From positions 112,701 to 176,700 of the forward strand of contig NZ_FOFB01000014.1 of the NCBI RefSeq assembly GCF_900110645.1: a stretch of 64,000 nt of DNA. Direction: 5' to 3'. Under the pieces are notes generated by a model, which was not told the DNA's origin, searched no databases, and was given only the letters and a program-made list of their open reading frames with translations. This document shows, piece by piece, positions 1-8,290 of this stretch. The stretch is from Neolewinella agarilytica. Its GTDB lineage: Bacteria > Bacteroidota > Bacteroidia > Chitinophagales > Saprospiraceae. Both the position numbers and the translations under genes were made by a program. Position 1 is the first letter of the stretch. Each line of letters starts with the position of its first letter.

Positions 1-80
1 TAGTAGCGTAGCGCCACTTGAGGGATTCAATGAAATGGTGAGACATAAATTATTGTTTTTCTTTTGAGTTAACGTTTTGC

Positions 81-127
81 GGCGCGGGGCCGCAGGTGCA
101 GTGAAAGTCCCTTTTTAATAGCAGTGG
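81..127 (+). repeat. Dispersed repeat family A, copy 1
   Basis: The core GGCGCGGGGCCGCAGGTGCA (81-100) is followed by the conserved tail ending AGCAGTGG near 127. It lies directly downstream of the pirin stop codon. The tail is closely similar to copy 6 (18959-19003). Confidence 0.75.
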
Positions 128-132
128 AAGTT

Positions 133-855
133 TTAGGCCTGGGTCCGCTCCATGGGGATTTCCATCAGTAAGACCTTCGCGTCATTGGTGGCAGTAATGT
201 GCAGACTATCCGTGTCCCAGACACCCATTCCGTCTCGTCTGCTGAGTTCTTGATCTCCAATTGTCAGGCTGCCTTCCAGCAGGAAGACGTAGACCCCGTT
301 TCCTTTCTTTTTTAAATTATAGTCGATCTTTTTCCCTGTTGTTAGTTCACCGAGGTGAAACCAGGCATCTTGATTTATCTGTACGCCCTCGTCTTCAGCA
401 AAAGGGGAAACAATCTGGTAAAGCTGGTTCTGCAGAGAGGACTTTTCCAGTGTAATCTGACTGTAATTCGGGGTGATGTTTTTCGTTTTCGGGAAAACCC
501 AGATCTGCAGAAAGCTCACGGATTCCTGTTTGCTGGCGTTCATTTCACTGTGCGTAATCCCGGTTCCGGCACTCATCGCCTGAATGTCACCCTGACGGAT
601 TACGGCCACGTTACCCATCGAGTCTTCATGTTGTAAATCACCGGAAAGCGGAATCGAGATGATCTCCATATTCTCGTGCGGATGTCGTCCGAATCCACGC
701 CCTGCTGCTACCTCGTCATCATTCAAAACCCTTAGCGTGCCGAAGTGCATACGCTCAGGGTTATAATAGTTGGCGAAACTGAAAGTATGGTAAGACCTCA
801 ACCATCCATGGTCTGCGAGCCCGCGACTATCCGCTTTATGAAGAACAGTTTTCAT
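133..855 (-). CDS. Pirin family protein (YhhW-like bicupin)
   Basis: 240 residues, a full-length pirin. The N-terminal half has the typical pirin pattern: GWLRSYHTFSF near residue 18, a GFGRHPHENMEI stretch near residue 55 carrying metal-ligand His and Glu, and GTGITHSEMN near residue 98 with further His/Glu ligands. The C-terminal half is a second cupin without obvious ligands. Family members bind Fe or Ni and several show quercetinase activity; others act as redox-sensitive cofactors. The substrate cannot be read from sequence. The gene is monocistronic, and a perfect 22-bp palindrome sits 10 bases upstream of the start codon, so it is probably controlled by a dedicated repressor. A family A repeat follows its stop codon. 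Confidence 0.92.
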   Translation of the reverse strand: MKTVLHKADSRGLADHGWLRSYHTFSFANYYNPERMHFGTLRVLNDDEVAAGRGFGRHPHENMEIISIPLSGDLQHEDSMGNVAVIRQGDIQAMSAGTGITHSEMNASKQESVSFLQIWVFPKTKNITPNYSQITLEKSSLQNQLYQIVSPFAEDEGVQINQDAWFHLGELTTGKKIDYNLKKKGNGVYVFLLEGSLTIGDQELSRRDGMGVWDTDSLHITATNDAKVLLMEIPMERTQA

Positions 856-864
856 TTGTATGAA

Positions 865-886
865 ATTTAATGTACGTACATTAAAT
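865..886. promoter_or_regulatory. Perfect 22-bp palindrome upstream of pirin gene (candidate operator)
   Basis: ATTTAATG, TACGTA, CATTAAAT reads identically on both strands (865-886). It ends 10 bases before the pirin ATG (855, minus strand), where a repressor dimer would block transcription or early elongation. The regulator is not encoded next door. Confidence 0.6.
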
Positions 887-1122
887 GCGTTAGAGTTTAT
901 AAAGTTCTAAGCGTTTTCGTTACTACGCGATGGTAAAGGAGATGTTTTATTTTCTGAGCTTAATGGCTCGTTTTGTGGGCGGTTACCCTGGCCGGCGGCC
1001 TGATTTTTTGGCTCATTGAAACTATTTTCTCCCGGAAGCTTGTTCAAAAGTGTACCGCGCATTACTTTTGCGCTCGCTCCGGAAGAATGGTGGCCATCAA
1101 AAGTCATATTCTTTCATCCACT

Positions 1123-1207
1123 GCCCAGATGGTGGAATTGGTAGACACGCCAGCTTGAGGGGCTGGTGTCCATTGCGGACGTGCAGGTTCGACTCCTGTT
1201 CTGGGCA
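1123..1207 (+). tRNA. tRNA-Leu (anticodon GAG)
   Basis: 85 nt. Acceptor arms GCCCAGA (1123-1129) and TCTGGGC (1200-1206) pair perfectly, with discriminator A at 1207. The anticodon stem CCAGC/GCTGG encloses loop TTGAGGG, giving anticodon GAG. A long variable arm (tgtccattgcggac) and the T-loop GTTCGACTC confirm a class II tRNA-Leu. CCA is not encoded. Confidence 0.95.
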
Positions 1208-1213
1208 CTTTTT

Positions 1214-1246
1214 AAAGACTCCGTACTCATTCAGTGCGGAGTCTTT
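1214..1246 (+). terminator. Rho-independent terminator after tRNA-Leu
   Basis: AAAGACTCCGTAC (1214-1226) pairs with GTGCGGAGTCTTT (1234-1246), one G-U pair, 7-nt loop, then a T-rich run. It lies 7 bases after the tRNA. Confidence 0.85.
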
Positions 1247-1329
1247 CTTGTTTTGGTAAGTTCCATCCGGTCGTAAGCCGATTTTGTCCGTACCTTGCAA
1301 CTCCTACTTTCTGCCACCCACCACGACCT

Positions 1330-2148
1330 ATGGTTTATCCCATCCTTAAACAAGCCCGCGCCTCCGGCAAAAAGCTACTGGCTGTCCTGATTGATCCGGA
1401 CAAAGCCAGACGGGATAATCTGCAACAGTTAGCGGATTATGCTAATGATGGTCTGATTGATGTATTCCTTTGGGGAGGCAGTCTGGTCAATGCTCCGCAG
1501 TCAGAATATTATTTGAAGCTTTTGCGGGCAAGCGCAAACACGACTCCCGTTGTACTCTTTCCTGGTTCGGTATACCAGCTGGATGAACAGGCGGACGCTT
1601 TATTACTTCTGTCGCTTATCTCTGGCCGTAATCCGGATCTGTTGATTGGCCGCCAGGTTCTTGTGGCTGGTCGCATCAAAAGAATGAATCTGGAGGCCAT
1701 CGCAACAGGCTATATCCTCATTGATGGTGGACGTCCTACCTCTGTTTCTTACATGAGTGGTACGACGCCGATTCCAGCTGATAAACCCGCTATTGCTGCA
1801 GCCACCGCCCTGGCGGGTGAACAGCTAGGCATGAAGCTTATCTATATGGATGCTGGCAGCGGAGCGCAAAAACCCGTCTCGGAGGCCATTATTCACGGTG
1901 TCCGCAAAGAGGTCGACCTGCCCATCGTTGTTGGTGGAGGTATCCGCACGCCGGAGCGGGCTGTGCAGGCGCTCGATGCAGGCGCTGATATGATCGTAGT
2001 CGGTAATGCGCTGGAAAAAGATAGTGGCTGGCTTCCAGAACTTGCTGCTGCCGTGCGTTCCGCCTCGCAGGAAGACTCCGATGAAGCGGATGAAGGACAG
2101 GGGCACGCCAGTTTCGCTCCCGATACTTCGAGAACCGGCACACACTAG
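1330..2148 (+). CDS. pcrB: Geranylgeranylglyceryl/heptaprenylglyceryl phosphate synthase (PcrB/GGGPS family)
   Basis: 272 residues from the ATG at 1330. An in-frame upstream start at 1234 would lie within the tRNA terminator hairpin and add a meaningless N-terminus, so it was rejected. This TIM-barrel prenyltransferase joins a polyprenyl diphosphate to sn-glycerol-1-phosphate, forming an ether-lipid precursor. Visible motifs: LLAVLIDPDK near residue 15 (phosphate and Mg binding), GYILIDGG near residue 130, PIVVGGGIRTPERA near residue 200, and GADMIVVGNALE near residue 222. The last 30 residues are a polar tail rich in Asp, Glu and Ser beyond the usual family end. Bacteroidota homologues resemble the archaeal GGGPS group; prenyl chain length cannot be decided here. 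A Bacteroidota-like -7 box (TACCTTGC) precedes the gene near 1290. Confidence 0.9.
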   Translation: MVYPILKQARASGKKLLAVLIDPDKARRDNLQQLADYANDGLIDVFLWGGSLVNAPQSEYYLKLLRASANTTPVVLFPGSVYQLDEQADALLLLSLISGRNPDLLIGRQVLVAGRIKRMNLEAIATGYILIDGGRPTSVSYMSGTTPIPADKPAIAAATALAGEQLGMKLIYMDAGSGAQKPVSEAIIHGVRKEVDLPIVVGGGIRTPERAVQALDAGADMIVVGNALEKDSGWLPELAAAVRSASQEDSDEADEGQGHASFAPDTSRTGTH

Positions 2149-2182
2149 GGGCTGACCCTGTTATCAACCAGCGGCCCAAACG

Positions 2183-3925
2183 CTAGAACACACTCACATA
2201 GCCCAGGTGCACCTTCGGCGCGCCAAGGTCGAGCGGAATACCATTGCTTTTGCCCAGGGCAAGGCTCAGCCCGAATACGCCTGCACGGGTTTCAAAATTG
2301 ACCCCGGCACCAAAGCCGAGCGGGTAATCAATTTTCAGGTCCGGTCGGGCTTTATCTCTGGAGTTTACCCGGCCGGCATCAACAAAGCCGTAGAGAAAAG
2401 CATTCCCGCCAAGCAGCAGGCGGAATTCGGCCGTAGCCAGGAGGTAGTCTCGGGCAAAGACCGATTGTTCGTCAAAACCACGTAGCAGTCGGGCACCACC
2501 GATCCGGAACTGTTCATTGGGCAGTACGTCTTCCGCAGTAAAAAGCCCCGCTCCCCTTAAGCCCAGATAAATGACCGTTCCCGCCAACGGATCGAAGTAG
2601 GCCTCCAGACTGCCCTCTATTTTAAGTTGGGTGCTGCGGACGTTGAGGCTGTCGGATTCCACCACATCCAGTAAGCGGCGGAAGCCCGCCGCCACACTAA
2701 CATCCGCTGCGTAGCCGGAGCGGGGGCTGAAGCGCCGGTCCGTCCGGTTACGTCGGGCCTGCAGCCCGAAAAAAGAGCGACTCACGCCCAGGGTGTCCGG
2801 CAGCTCGCCTGTTATGGGAGTGCTTTCTCCCGTTTCGCCAGGGACGATCGTCCGCCGGTTTTCCCAAAAGGCGGACAGCTTGTCGTTGCCCTCCCGCAGA
2901 TAATTTGCGGCCAGGCGCCAATTGAGGTTCAGGAAGGAAGAGTCCCGGCGGTAAAGGTCAAGCTCCCCTTCGAAGCCGAAAGGAAGGTTAAGCAGAAAGG
3001 GATATTCCAGGGCTACGGCCAGTTCCTGTGTTTGTGGTCGTAGTTGCTCAAAGCGAACGGCAATGCGTTCGCCCTGTCCCAGCCCGTTGTAAAGTTCTCC
3101 GTTCAATTCTCCGGTAATGAGCAGGCCATCATCGGCGCCGCTACCGGGGAGTACACCAATGACGAAGTCAAAGCGGCTGGCGGGTTTGCGCGTGAGCTGA
3201 AGATCGAAGTAGGCCAGGCTGTCCAGAAAACTGATCGTTGGTGCCCCCTTTACGTTGACATAGGGCAGTTGCTGCAGCGAGCGTCCTATACGTTTTACCC
3301 GTTTCTGGTTGAAGGGGTCTCCGGGGCGTAAGCCCAGGTAGCGGGCCAGAAACTCAGGCTTAACGCGTGCGCCTTCGGCCACGCGTATTTCCCCGACGAC
3401 GACCCTCGGGCCCGGGCTCACGTTGATGCTGGCGGATAGCTGCCCGGGGGCAAGCCAGGAAATGCTGTCCAGTGCCACCGAGGCGAAGGGGTAGCCATCG
3501 TCAGCGGCTTGTACAACCAGACTGTCGCGCAGGGCCGTCCACAACTCGGGGGCAAGTGGCCGGCCGGCGCGGAAGCGCCGCTCCCGGTACCCCGCCTTTC
3601 TGGCCCAGGCAAGGCTTTGGGCATTGGCCGGTGGCCGCAGCTCCGCCCAGCTGTAAGCAGGGCCACGGTGGGCGATGGCGAGCAGCGTATCCCCTTCACC
3701 CTTGTGAAGACTATCAATGGAGGCTTCCCAGTGCGCTTTGGCGCGCTGCCGGGCGACCCACTCAGCGAGGTAAACAGCCATTTCACTGCTGTCCGGAAAC
3801 TCCCGTGGGGCATCCGACCAACCTTCTTCAGGCCTGCTCAGCAGAAGGGTAGGGGAGTTTCTCTGGCCACTGGCCATCCCCTGCACCTGCGTCAGCGCCC
3901 AAAAAAGGAGTAGGAATCGGATCAT
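2183..3925 (-). CDS. Omp85/BamA-like outer-membrane protein (POTRA plus beta-barrel)
   Basis: 580 residues from the ATG at 3925; a longer reading to 4024 would translate an upstream GGTTGCAG-type repeat and was rejected. Residues 1-20 form a signal peptide. Residues about 160-265 contain POTRA-like repeats (GDPFNQKRVKRIGRSLQQLP is typical), and the C-terminal half is a 16-strand-type surface-antigen barrel ending in a terminal aromatic (VSVF). The RGF motif in RLLRGFDEQSVF is characteristic of loop 6 in Omp85 proteins. The protein is shorter than BamA (about 800) and has few POTRAs, so it may be a TamA/patatin-associated or secretion-type member. The signal peptide segment WALTQVQG is encoded by a family A repeat. 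Confidence 0.85.
   Translation of the reverse strand: MIRFLLLFWALTQVQGMASGQRNSPTLLLSRPEEGWSDAPREFPDSSEMAVYLAEWVARQRAKAHWEASIDSLHKGEGDTLLAIAHRGPAYSWAELRPPANAQSLAWARKAGYRERRFRAGRPLAPELWTALRDSLVVQAADDGYPFASVALDSISWLAPGQLSASINVSPGPRVVVGEIRVAEGARVKPEFLARYLGLRPGDPFNQKRVKRIGRSLQQLPYVNVKGAPTISFLDSLAYFDLQLTRKPASRFDFVIGVLPGSGADDGLLITGELNGELYNGLGQGERIAVRFEQLRPQTQELAVALEYPFLLNLPFGFEGELDLYRRDSSFLNLNWRLAANYLREGNDKLSAFWENRRTIVPGETGESTPITGELPDTLGVSRSFFGLQARRNRTDRRFSPRSGYAADVSVAAGFRRLLDVVESDSLNVRSTQLKIEGSLEAYFDPLAGTVIYLGLRGAGLFTAEDVLPNEQFRIGGARLLRGFDEQSVFARDYLLATAEFRLLLGGNAFLYGFVDAGRVNSRDKARPDLKIDYPLGFGAGVNFETRAGVFGLSLALGKSNGIPLDLGAPKVHLGYVSVF
3868..3900 (-). repeat. Dispersed repeat family A, copy 2 (inside signal peptide of Omp85 gene)
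   Basis: The core occupies 3882-3900 and the tail (CCAGTGG on the minus strand) reaches about 3868. It lies in the sense orientation of the gene and encodes residues 9-19 of the Omp85-like protein. Confidence 0.65.
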
Positions 3926-3957
3926 CGGTAGGGTAACGGTTGGGGAGGGGTGGCTGT

Positions 3958-4018
3958 TGTTAGGTTGCAGGTTACAGGTTGTAAGTTGCAGGTTGCAAGG
4001 TTCCAGGTTGCAAGGTGC
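3958..4018. repeat. Short GGTTGCAG/AGGTTGCA tandem repeats
   Basis: Degenerate units such as GGTTGCAG, GGTTACAG, AGTTGCAG, GGTTGCAA and GGTTCCAG follow one another over about 60 bases upstream of the Omp85-like gene. Similar CTGCAACCT-type repeats are common in Bacteroidota intergenic DNA. They create a false open N-terminal extension rich in Cys, Asn and Leu. Confidence 0.6.
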
Positions 4019-4148
4019 GGCCATGGGAGCTGGATATTTGGGATTTTAGAATACTCCCTCTGCGTCCCTCTCCTCCTTCCGCGTACGTCTGCGTGAACCT
4101 AGTCGCGCAGCGACCTTGTCCGCACGAAAAAATGTCGCAAATCGCCCC

Positions 4149-5909
4149 CTACTCCCGCCGCAAACTCCGCGCCACATTACTCAGCAAAATCATCCCTGTC
4201 AGCAAAAGTGCCACCCGCGCCACCAGGTCTCCAAAGCGCACAAATGGCGTGATGGCATCGTTGAGCTGCATCTCTCCACGTAAGTAAACAGCTTCGTCAT
4301 ACCGGGTTTTACTAATGATCTTACCCCGCTGATCGATAAACGCGCAGATGCCCGTATTGGCGGAGCGGACCACCGACCGGCGCGTCTCAATGGCCCGCAA
4401 ACTGCTAAACCAAAGGTGCTGCCGGTGCCCGGCGGTGTTGTCCCACCAACCATCGTTCGTAACGACGAAAATGGCCTGAGCACCTTCACGGATGTAATCG
4501 GTAAAGTACTCCCCAAAGACGGATTCGTAGCAGATAACGGGGGCAATTTTAGCCGTCGGTGAGGTCATCGGTAGTCGTCGGTCCTGGGTGCCGCGCCCGG
4601 CCACGGTACCCCCCAGCTGGTTGACCCAGTCTTCGAGAAACCAGAAAATTTTGCGGAAGGGGAAGCTCTCCGCTCCAGGCACGAATACCCCTTTTTTGTA
4701 GAGCTGGGGTTCGCTGTCGCCCTGGAGATCCAGCTGTACGGCAGCGTTCAGCGCTTCCAGTGCGACGAGGCTGCCATCACGTCGGGGGATGTAGCGAACG
4801 GCCGGAGTGACGGCTTCTCCTTCAGCGAAAATGTAATAGCCACTGATGCCGGTCATCAGGTAGTGCGCCCCCTTGCCGTCCAGGCCTGCCTGCAGCCGTC
4901 GGAGGGTGGATTGGCTCGCCAGATCATTCACCTCAATATTGTCAAAACTGGTTTCGGGGTAGACCAGGTAATCTACCGGCCCTTCCTCCAGTGCCGCCAG
5001 GCTTAGGCGGAGAAAGGTGTCAAGCTGGGAGTTGACGTCGTTGGAAAATTTTTCGAAGTGCGGCTCAAAATTCGGCTGGATCGAGGCCACCTTGATCGTG
5101 TCGCCCGCCGGAGCAGAGTAGGTCGCATAGCGAAGCAGGGAACCAACTATGGGGAACAATGCGATGGCCAGTGGGAGCAAGGCTTTTTTGGGCGCTGACG
5201 CCGGTGCCGTGTACCATTTAAAGGCAAGGTAATTGCAGCCCAGGACCCAGGCGGAACCGCCCAGTGCACCCGTTACTTCATACCACTGCACGAGCGAGGG
5301 TAACTGCGCAAAACCGTTACCAAGCGTCAGCCAGGGCCAGTTCAGCGACCAATTATAGTGCAGGTATTCAAAGGATAACCAGCAGACGGCGAAGGCCAGA
5401 AAGGCAATGCGGGGTGATTTTCGGCTCGTCCAGTGAAACGCCAGCCAGGGCAGCGTCATCAGCAAACTGTTGGCGATAATGGCAAACAAACCTGCCGCCA
5501 GACCAGTATTCGTTACCCAGTAAGTCGCCAGGATGTTAAATAACAGAAAGGCACTGAAGCCGTGCCAGAATACCCGGCCGTAGCCCGCTTTTTCCTCCGT
5601 TAGCTTACCGTGCAACACAAACATGGGAACGAACCCGATCAGTAGTAAAAACGGAAAGGGCAGCAGGCCCGGGAAGCCGAAGCCCAGCAATAAACCCGTC
5701 AATGTGCTGTACAGATTGTTCGGCCGGTAAACACCCTTCCGACGGAAGGTGGCCAGCAGGGTAACTCCGCCATAAAGGGTGAGGAATAAAAACAGCGGAG
5801 CAAACCCCCAGAGCTTTTCTTCGGTAAACCGCAGGTACATACTTCCTCCGATGAGCGCGGAAATAAGGAGCAGTGCAAAAGCAATGTAGCGACGGGCGGC
5901 GTGGGACAT
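4149..5909 (-). CDS. lnt: Apolipoprotein N-acyltransferase
   Basis: 586 residues from the ATG at 5909, chosen because a TACCTTTG -7 box ends only four bases upstream. The reading frame stays open further, but that extension is basic and non-membranous. The enzyme adds the third acyl chain to the N-terminal Cys of lipoproteins in the inner membrane. The first 280 residues form about eight membrane segments. A nitrilase-type domain follows, with the catalytic Glu in LVYPETSF, the Lys in YKKGVFVPGAESFPFR and the nucleophile Cys in PVICYES. A final membrane segment precedes the C-terminus. It is somewhat longer than the E. coli enzyme (512). The many lipoproteins in this window are plausible substrates. 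Confidence 0.92.
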   Translation of the reverse strand: MSHAARRYIAFALLLISALIGGSMYLRFTEEKLWGFAPLFLFLTLYGGVTLLATFRRKGVYRPNNLYSTLTGLLLGFGFPGLLPFPFLLLIGFVPMFVLHGKLTEEKAGYGRVFWHGFSAFLLFNILATYWVTNTGLAAGLFAIIANSLLMTLPWLAFHWTSRKSPRIAFLAFAVCWLSFEYLHYNWSLNWPWLTLGNGFAQLPSLVQWYEVTGALGGSAWVLGCNYLAFKWYTAPASAPKKALLPLAIALFPIVGSLLRYATYSAPAGDTIKVASIQPNFEPHFEKFSNDVNSQLDTFLRLSLAALEEGPVDYLVYPETSFDNIEVNDLASQSTLRRLQAGLDGKGAHYLMTGISGYYIFAEGEAVTPAVRYIPRRDGSLVALEALNAAVQLDLQGDSEPQLYKKGVFVPGAESFPFRKIFWFLEDWVNQLGGTVAGRGTQDRRLPMTSPTAKIAPVICYESVFGEYFTDYIREGAQAIFVVTNDGWWDNTAGHRQHLWFSSLRAIETRRSVVRSANTGICAFIDQRGKIISKTRYDEAVYLRGEMQLNDAITPFVRFGDLVARVALLLTGMILLSNVARSLRRE

Positions 5910-5913
5910 GGGG

Positions 5914-5921
5914 CAAAGGTA
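5914..5921 (-). promoter_or_regulatory. Bacteroidota -7 box of lnt, 4 bases from ATG
   Basis: TACCTTTG on the minus strand matches the TAnnTTTG consensus. Only CCCC separates it from the ATG (5909), so the transcript would be leaderless or nearly so. Confidence 0.65.
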
Positions 5922-6124
5922 GGCTTGTAGTTTGATAGTCTTGAGGGCTCCGCGTTTGACAGCTGTCATTTTGGATTCCCCCACACAAAAGAACAATAGT
6001 CTTTGATCAGATGACTGGGCTTGATTTTGATTGTAACGGTGCTTTTTAAGGCATTTTGACAAATCTACTTCACTAATAGCCGGCGTAAAAGTTTATCTCA
6101 TTGGCAGCGTATGATCAAGAAACG

Positions 6125-6152
6125 TGATTTGTGCCACAAATCAGGTGATTTG
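6125..6152. promoter_or_regulatory. Operator-like palindrome plus third half-site upstream of the flavoprotein gene
   Basis: TGATTTGTG (6125-6133) and CACAAATCA (6135-6143) are perfect 9-bp arms around a single C. A further TGATTTGT copy follows at 6146-6152. The cluster lies about 28-55 bases upstream of the -7 box, a position suited to an activator. The adjacent AraC-family regulator is the obvious candidate to bind it. Confidence 0.55.
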
Positions 6153-6179
6153 TACGCTGGGCCGAGACCGGAAGGAAAC

Positions 6180-6187
6180 TACCTTTG
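6180..6187 (+). promoter_or_regulatory. Bacteroidota -7 box of the flavoprotein-araC operon
   Basis: TACCTTTG matches TAnnTTTG. It excludes the upstream in-frame ATG at 6111 and supports the start at 6216, giving a leader of about 20 nt. Confidence 0.65.
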
Positions 6188-6215
6188 TTTTATCCTCAAA
6201 GGTTTTAACCCACTC

Positions 6216-7265
6216 ATGAGCAAACCCGGACGACATAGACAAGCGGATAATAGTCCTACTTGCCGCAGGACTTTCCTGAAGCGTAACGGGTTAGGACTCA
6301 TCGGTGTTTTACTGGCAACCGACCTCTCGGCGCTACATCAAACAGAAGAAAATATGACTACAGAGCATACAAACGAAGACCACAACTATGAGGTCATTAT
6401 CATCGGTGGTAGCTATGCCGGGCTTTCGGCCGGACTGGCCATGGGCCGATCCATACGGAAAACACTGATCATTGATGGTGGAAAGCCCTGTAACCGGCAA
6501 ACGCCGCATACACACAACTTCATTACCCATGACGGTGACAGACCCCACGCCGTTGCTGCTGATGCGAAGCGGGATGTACTCAAGTATCCTACTGTAAGCT
6601 TCGTAAACAGCCTGGTAACAAAGGTAAAGGGTAGTGACGGGGCATTTGAACTCACAACGACTGATGGCAATGTGTATCTGGCGCAAAAAATCCTCTTTGC
6701 TACCGGCGTGAAAGACATTATGCCCGCTATCCCCGGTCTGGCTGAATCCTGGGGCATCAGCGTCATCCACTGTCCGTATTGCCATGGTTATGAGGTGCGG
6801 TCAAAACGGACAGGCATTCTGGCAAATAGTCCGGCGGTAAAGGAATTCGTAAAGATGATTCTTAACTGGACGGATCAACTTACCCTCTTTACGAATGGCC
6901 CGGCAGACTTTCCGGTGGAGGAAGTGACAGCTCTCGGAGTAGACGTGGTAACGAAAGTTATTTCCGACATAGACCATGCCGAAGGCTACATTAACCATCT
7001 GAACTTCTCTGACGGAAGTAAATTTGAGCTGGACGCACTCTATTACCGCGCAGCCTTAGAACAGCACTGTAAGGCACCCGAAGAAATGGGATGTGTAATC
7101 ACGGATACTGGTCACATCGAAGTTAATCAGTTTCAACAAACCTCTGTGCCTGGTGTCTATGCCGCCGGAGACATGGCTTCGCCCTTTCGCGCGGTGAGCC
7201 TCGCCACTGCTCAGGGAACAGTGGCCGGAGCAATGATGAACCACGAACTTATCAATGCTCACTAA
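6216..7265 (+). CDS. Thioredoxin-reductase-like FAD/NAD(P) oxidoreductase with Tat-like N-terminus
   Basis: 349 residues from the ATG at 6216, 28 bases after the -7 box. Residues 18-45 resemble a twin-arginine signal: CRRTFLKRNG followed by the hydrophobic LGLIGVLLATDL. The enzyme domain then begins: VIIIGGSYAGLSAG near residue 60 (FAD binding), the redox pair CPYC near residue 188 and AAGDMASP near residue 320 (FAD). The pair is placed as in bacterial thioredoxin reductases, although CPYCHG differs from the usual CATCDG. NADPH-domain glycine motifs are degenerate (GILANSPAV), so pyridine nucleotide use is uncertain. The araC gene follows after 11 bases and probably shares its transcript. An alternative start at the internal ATG 6354, just before TTEHTNEDHNYEV, would give an ordinary cytoplasmic enzyme. 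Confidence 0.85.
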   Translation: MSKPGRHRQADNSPTCRRTFLKRNGLGLIGVLLATDLSALHQTEENMTTEHTNEDHNYEVIIIGGSYAGLSAGLAMGRSIRKTLIIDGGKPCNRQTPHTHNFITHDGDRPHAVAADAKRDVLKYPTVSFVNSLVTKVKGSDGAFELTTTDGNVYLAQKILFATGVKDIMPAIPGLAESWGISVIHCPYCHGYEVRSKRTGILANSPAVKEFVKMILNWTDQLTLFTNGPADFPVEEVTALGVDVVTKVISDIDHAEGYINHLNFSDGSKFELDALYYRAALEQHCKAPEEMGCVITDTGHIEVNQFQQTSVPGVYAAGDMASPFRAVSLATAQGTVAGAMMNHELINAH

Positions 7266-7276
7266 GCCCTTGTCTA

Positions 7277-8116
7277 ATGCCCACCAGCAACTACCTGAAG
7301 ATTAGTACACTCCGGGAGCTTGCGGAAATTGCCGCTGGCCAGGGGGTAGTACAACCCAGAGACGAATACCAACTCATTTTCTTACACTCTGGTAAGGTTT
7401 CTTTGACGCTCAGTGAAAAAAAGTATCTCCTGAAGGGGAGGACCCTGTCGTTTCTGGCCCCTGGTCAGCACTTTGCCATCAACGATTATTCCGACGGGAC
7501 GAATGGCATCGTGCTCACTTTCGATACCGATTACTTTTTACTCTGCCTTAAGAATCAGATTAAACTCTGTTTTTATCCTTTTTTTCAGTTCAGTAGCTAC
7601 CCCGTTCTTAAACTCACCACCGTAGAATGGAAAAGTCTGAGCGCAATCAGGGAGAAAATTGCTTTTGAGTATCGTAACCGGAAATCGTTAAATGACGACC
7701 TGTTGTGCCGATTGCAGCTGAACATCTTACTGATCGAAATTGAAAGAATCTACACTGCCAATAAGCTCACGGACGAGGCACCGATTTCCCGAAGACATGC
7801 TATCACGGCCAAGTTCAAACAATTGGTAGACGATAATTTTCTGACCCTCCGTGGGGTCAGCGACTACGCGGATAAGCTTTACCTGTCCACTACCTACCTC
7901 AGCGATACCGTCAAGCGTGTCACCGGCCGACCGGCCAGTGCCTTGATCTACGACCGATTGATCGAGGAAATCAAGGGAGAGTTAGTGCAGACAGAAGATA
8001 CCATCAACCAAATCGCTTCCCGCCTGGCGTTTAACGACGTTTCCTATCTGTGCCGGTTTTTTAAGAAACATACCGGGATGAGCCCGCAGCAATTTCGGCA
8101 GACGAATCACTTTTAA
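7277..8116 (+). CDS. AraC family transcriptional regulator
   Basis: 279 residues. The N-terminal 170 residues form a small-molecule-binding cupin-like domain (LIFLHSGKVSLTLSEKKYLL near residue 28; FLAPGQHFAINDY near residue 58). The C-terminal 100 residues are the double helix-turn-helix domain: LRGVSDYADKLYLSTTYLSD is the first motif and INQIASRLAFNDVSYLCRFF with KKHTGMSPQQFRQ is the second, a textbook AraC ending. It lies 11 bases downstream of the flavoprotein gene. The operator-like cluster at 6125-6152 is its most likely target, implying control of its own operon. The ligand is unknown. Confidence 0.93.
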   Translation: MPTSNYLKISTLRELAEIAAGQGVVQPRDEYQLIFLHSGKVSLTLSEKKYLLKGRTLSFLAPGQHFAINDYSDGTNGIVLTFDTDYFLLCLKNQIKLCFYPFFQFSSYPVLKLTTVEWKSLSAIREKIAFEYRNRKSLNDDLLCRLQLNILLIEIERIYTANKLTDEAPISRRHAITAKFKQLVDDNFLTLRGVSDYADKLYLSTTYLSDTVKRVTGRPASALIYDRLIEEIKGELVQTEDTINQIASRLAFNDVSYLCRFFKKHTGMSPQQFRQTNHF

Positions 8117-8290
8117 TCGATTATCTGATGGTTGGGGCACTAATCTTTTCATCAGTATACGCTGGTTTTCGGCTCAAGTGGACTACTGCTTACGGCAGGA
8201 GTCAGTGTAAATAAAGGAGCTGAAGTAGGGCGTTTAATCAACGGAAGAACGTTTTGCCAAACGTAGCGACCATCAAAACATCAAAGTAGC

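Noticed and set aside
4025..4148. Small gene between the Omp85-like gene and lnt
   Set aside because: The frame overlaps the end of lnt and has no family features.
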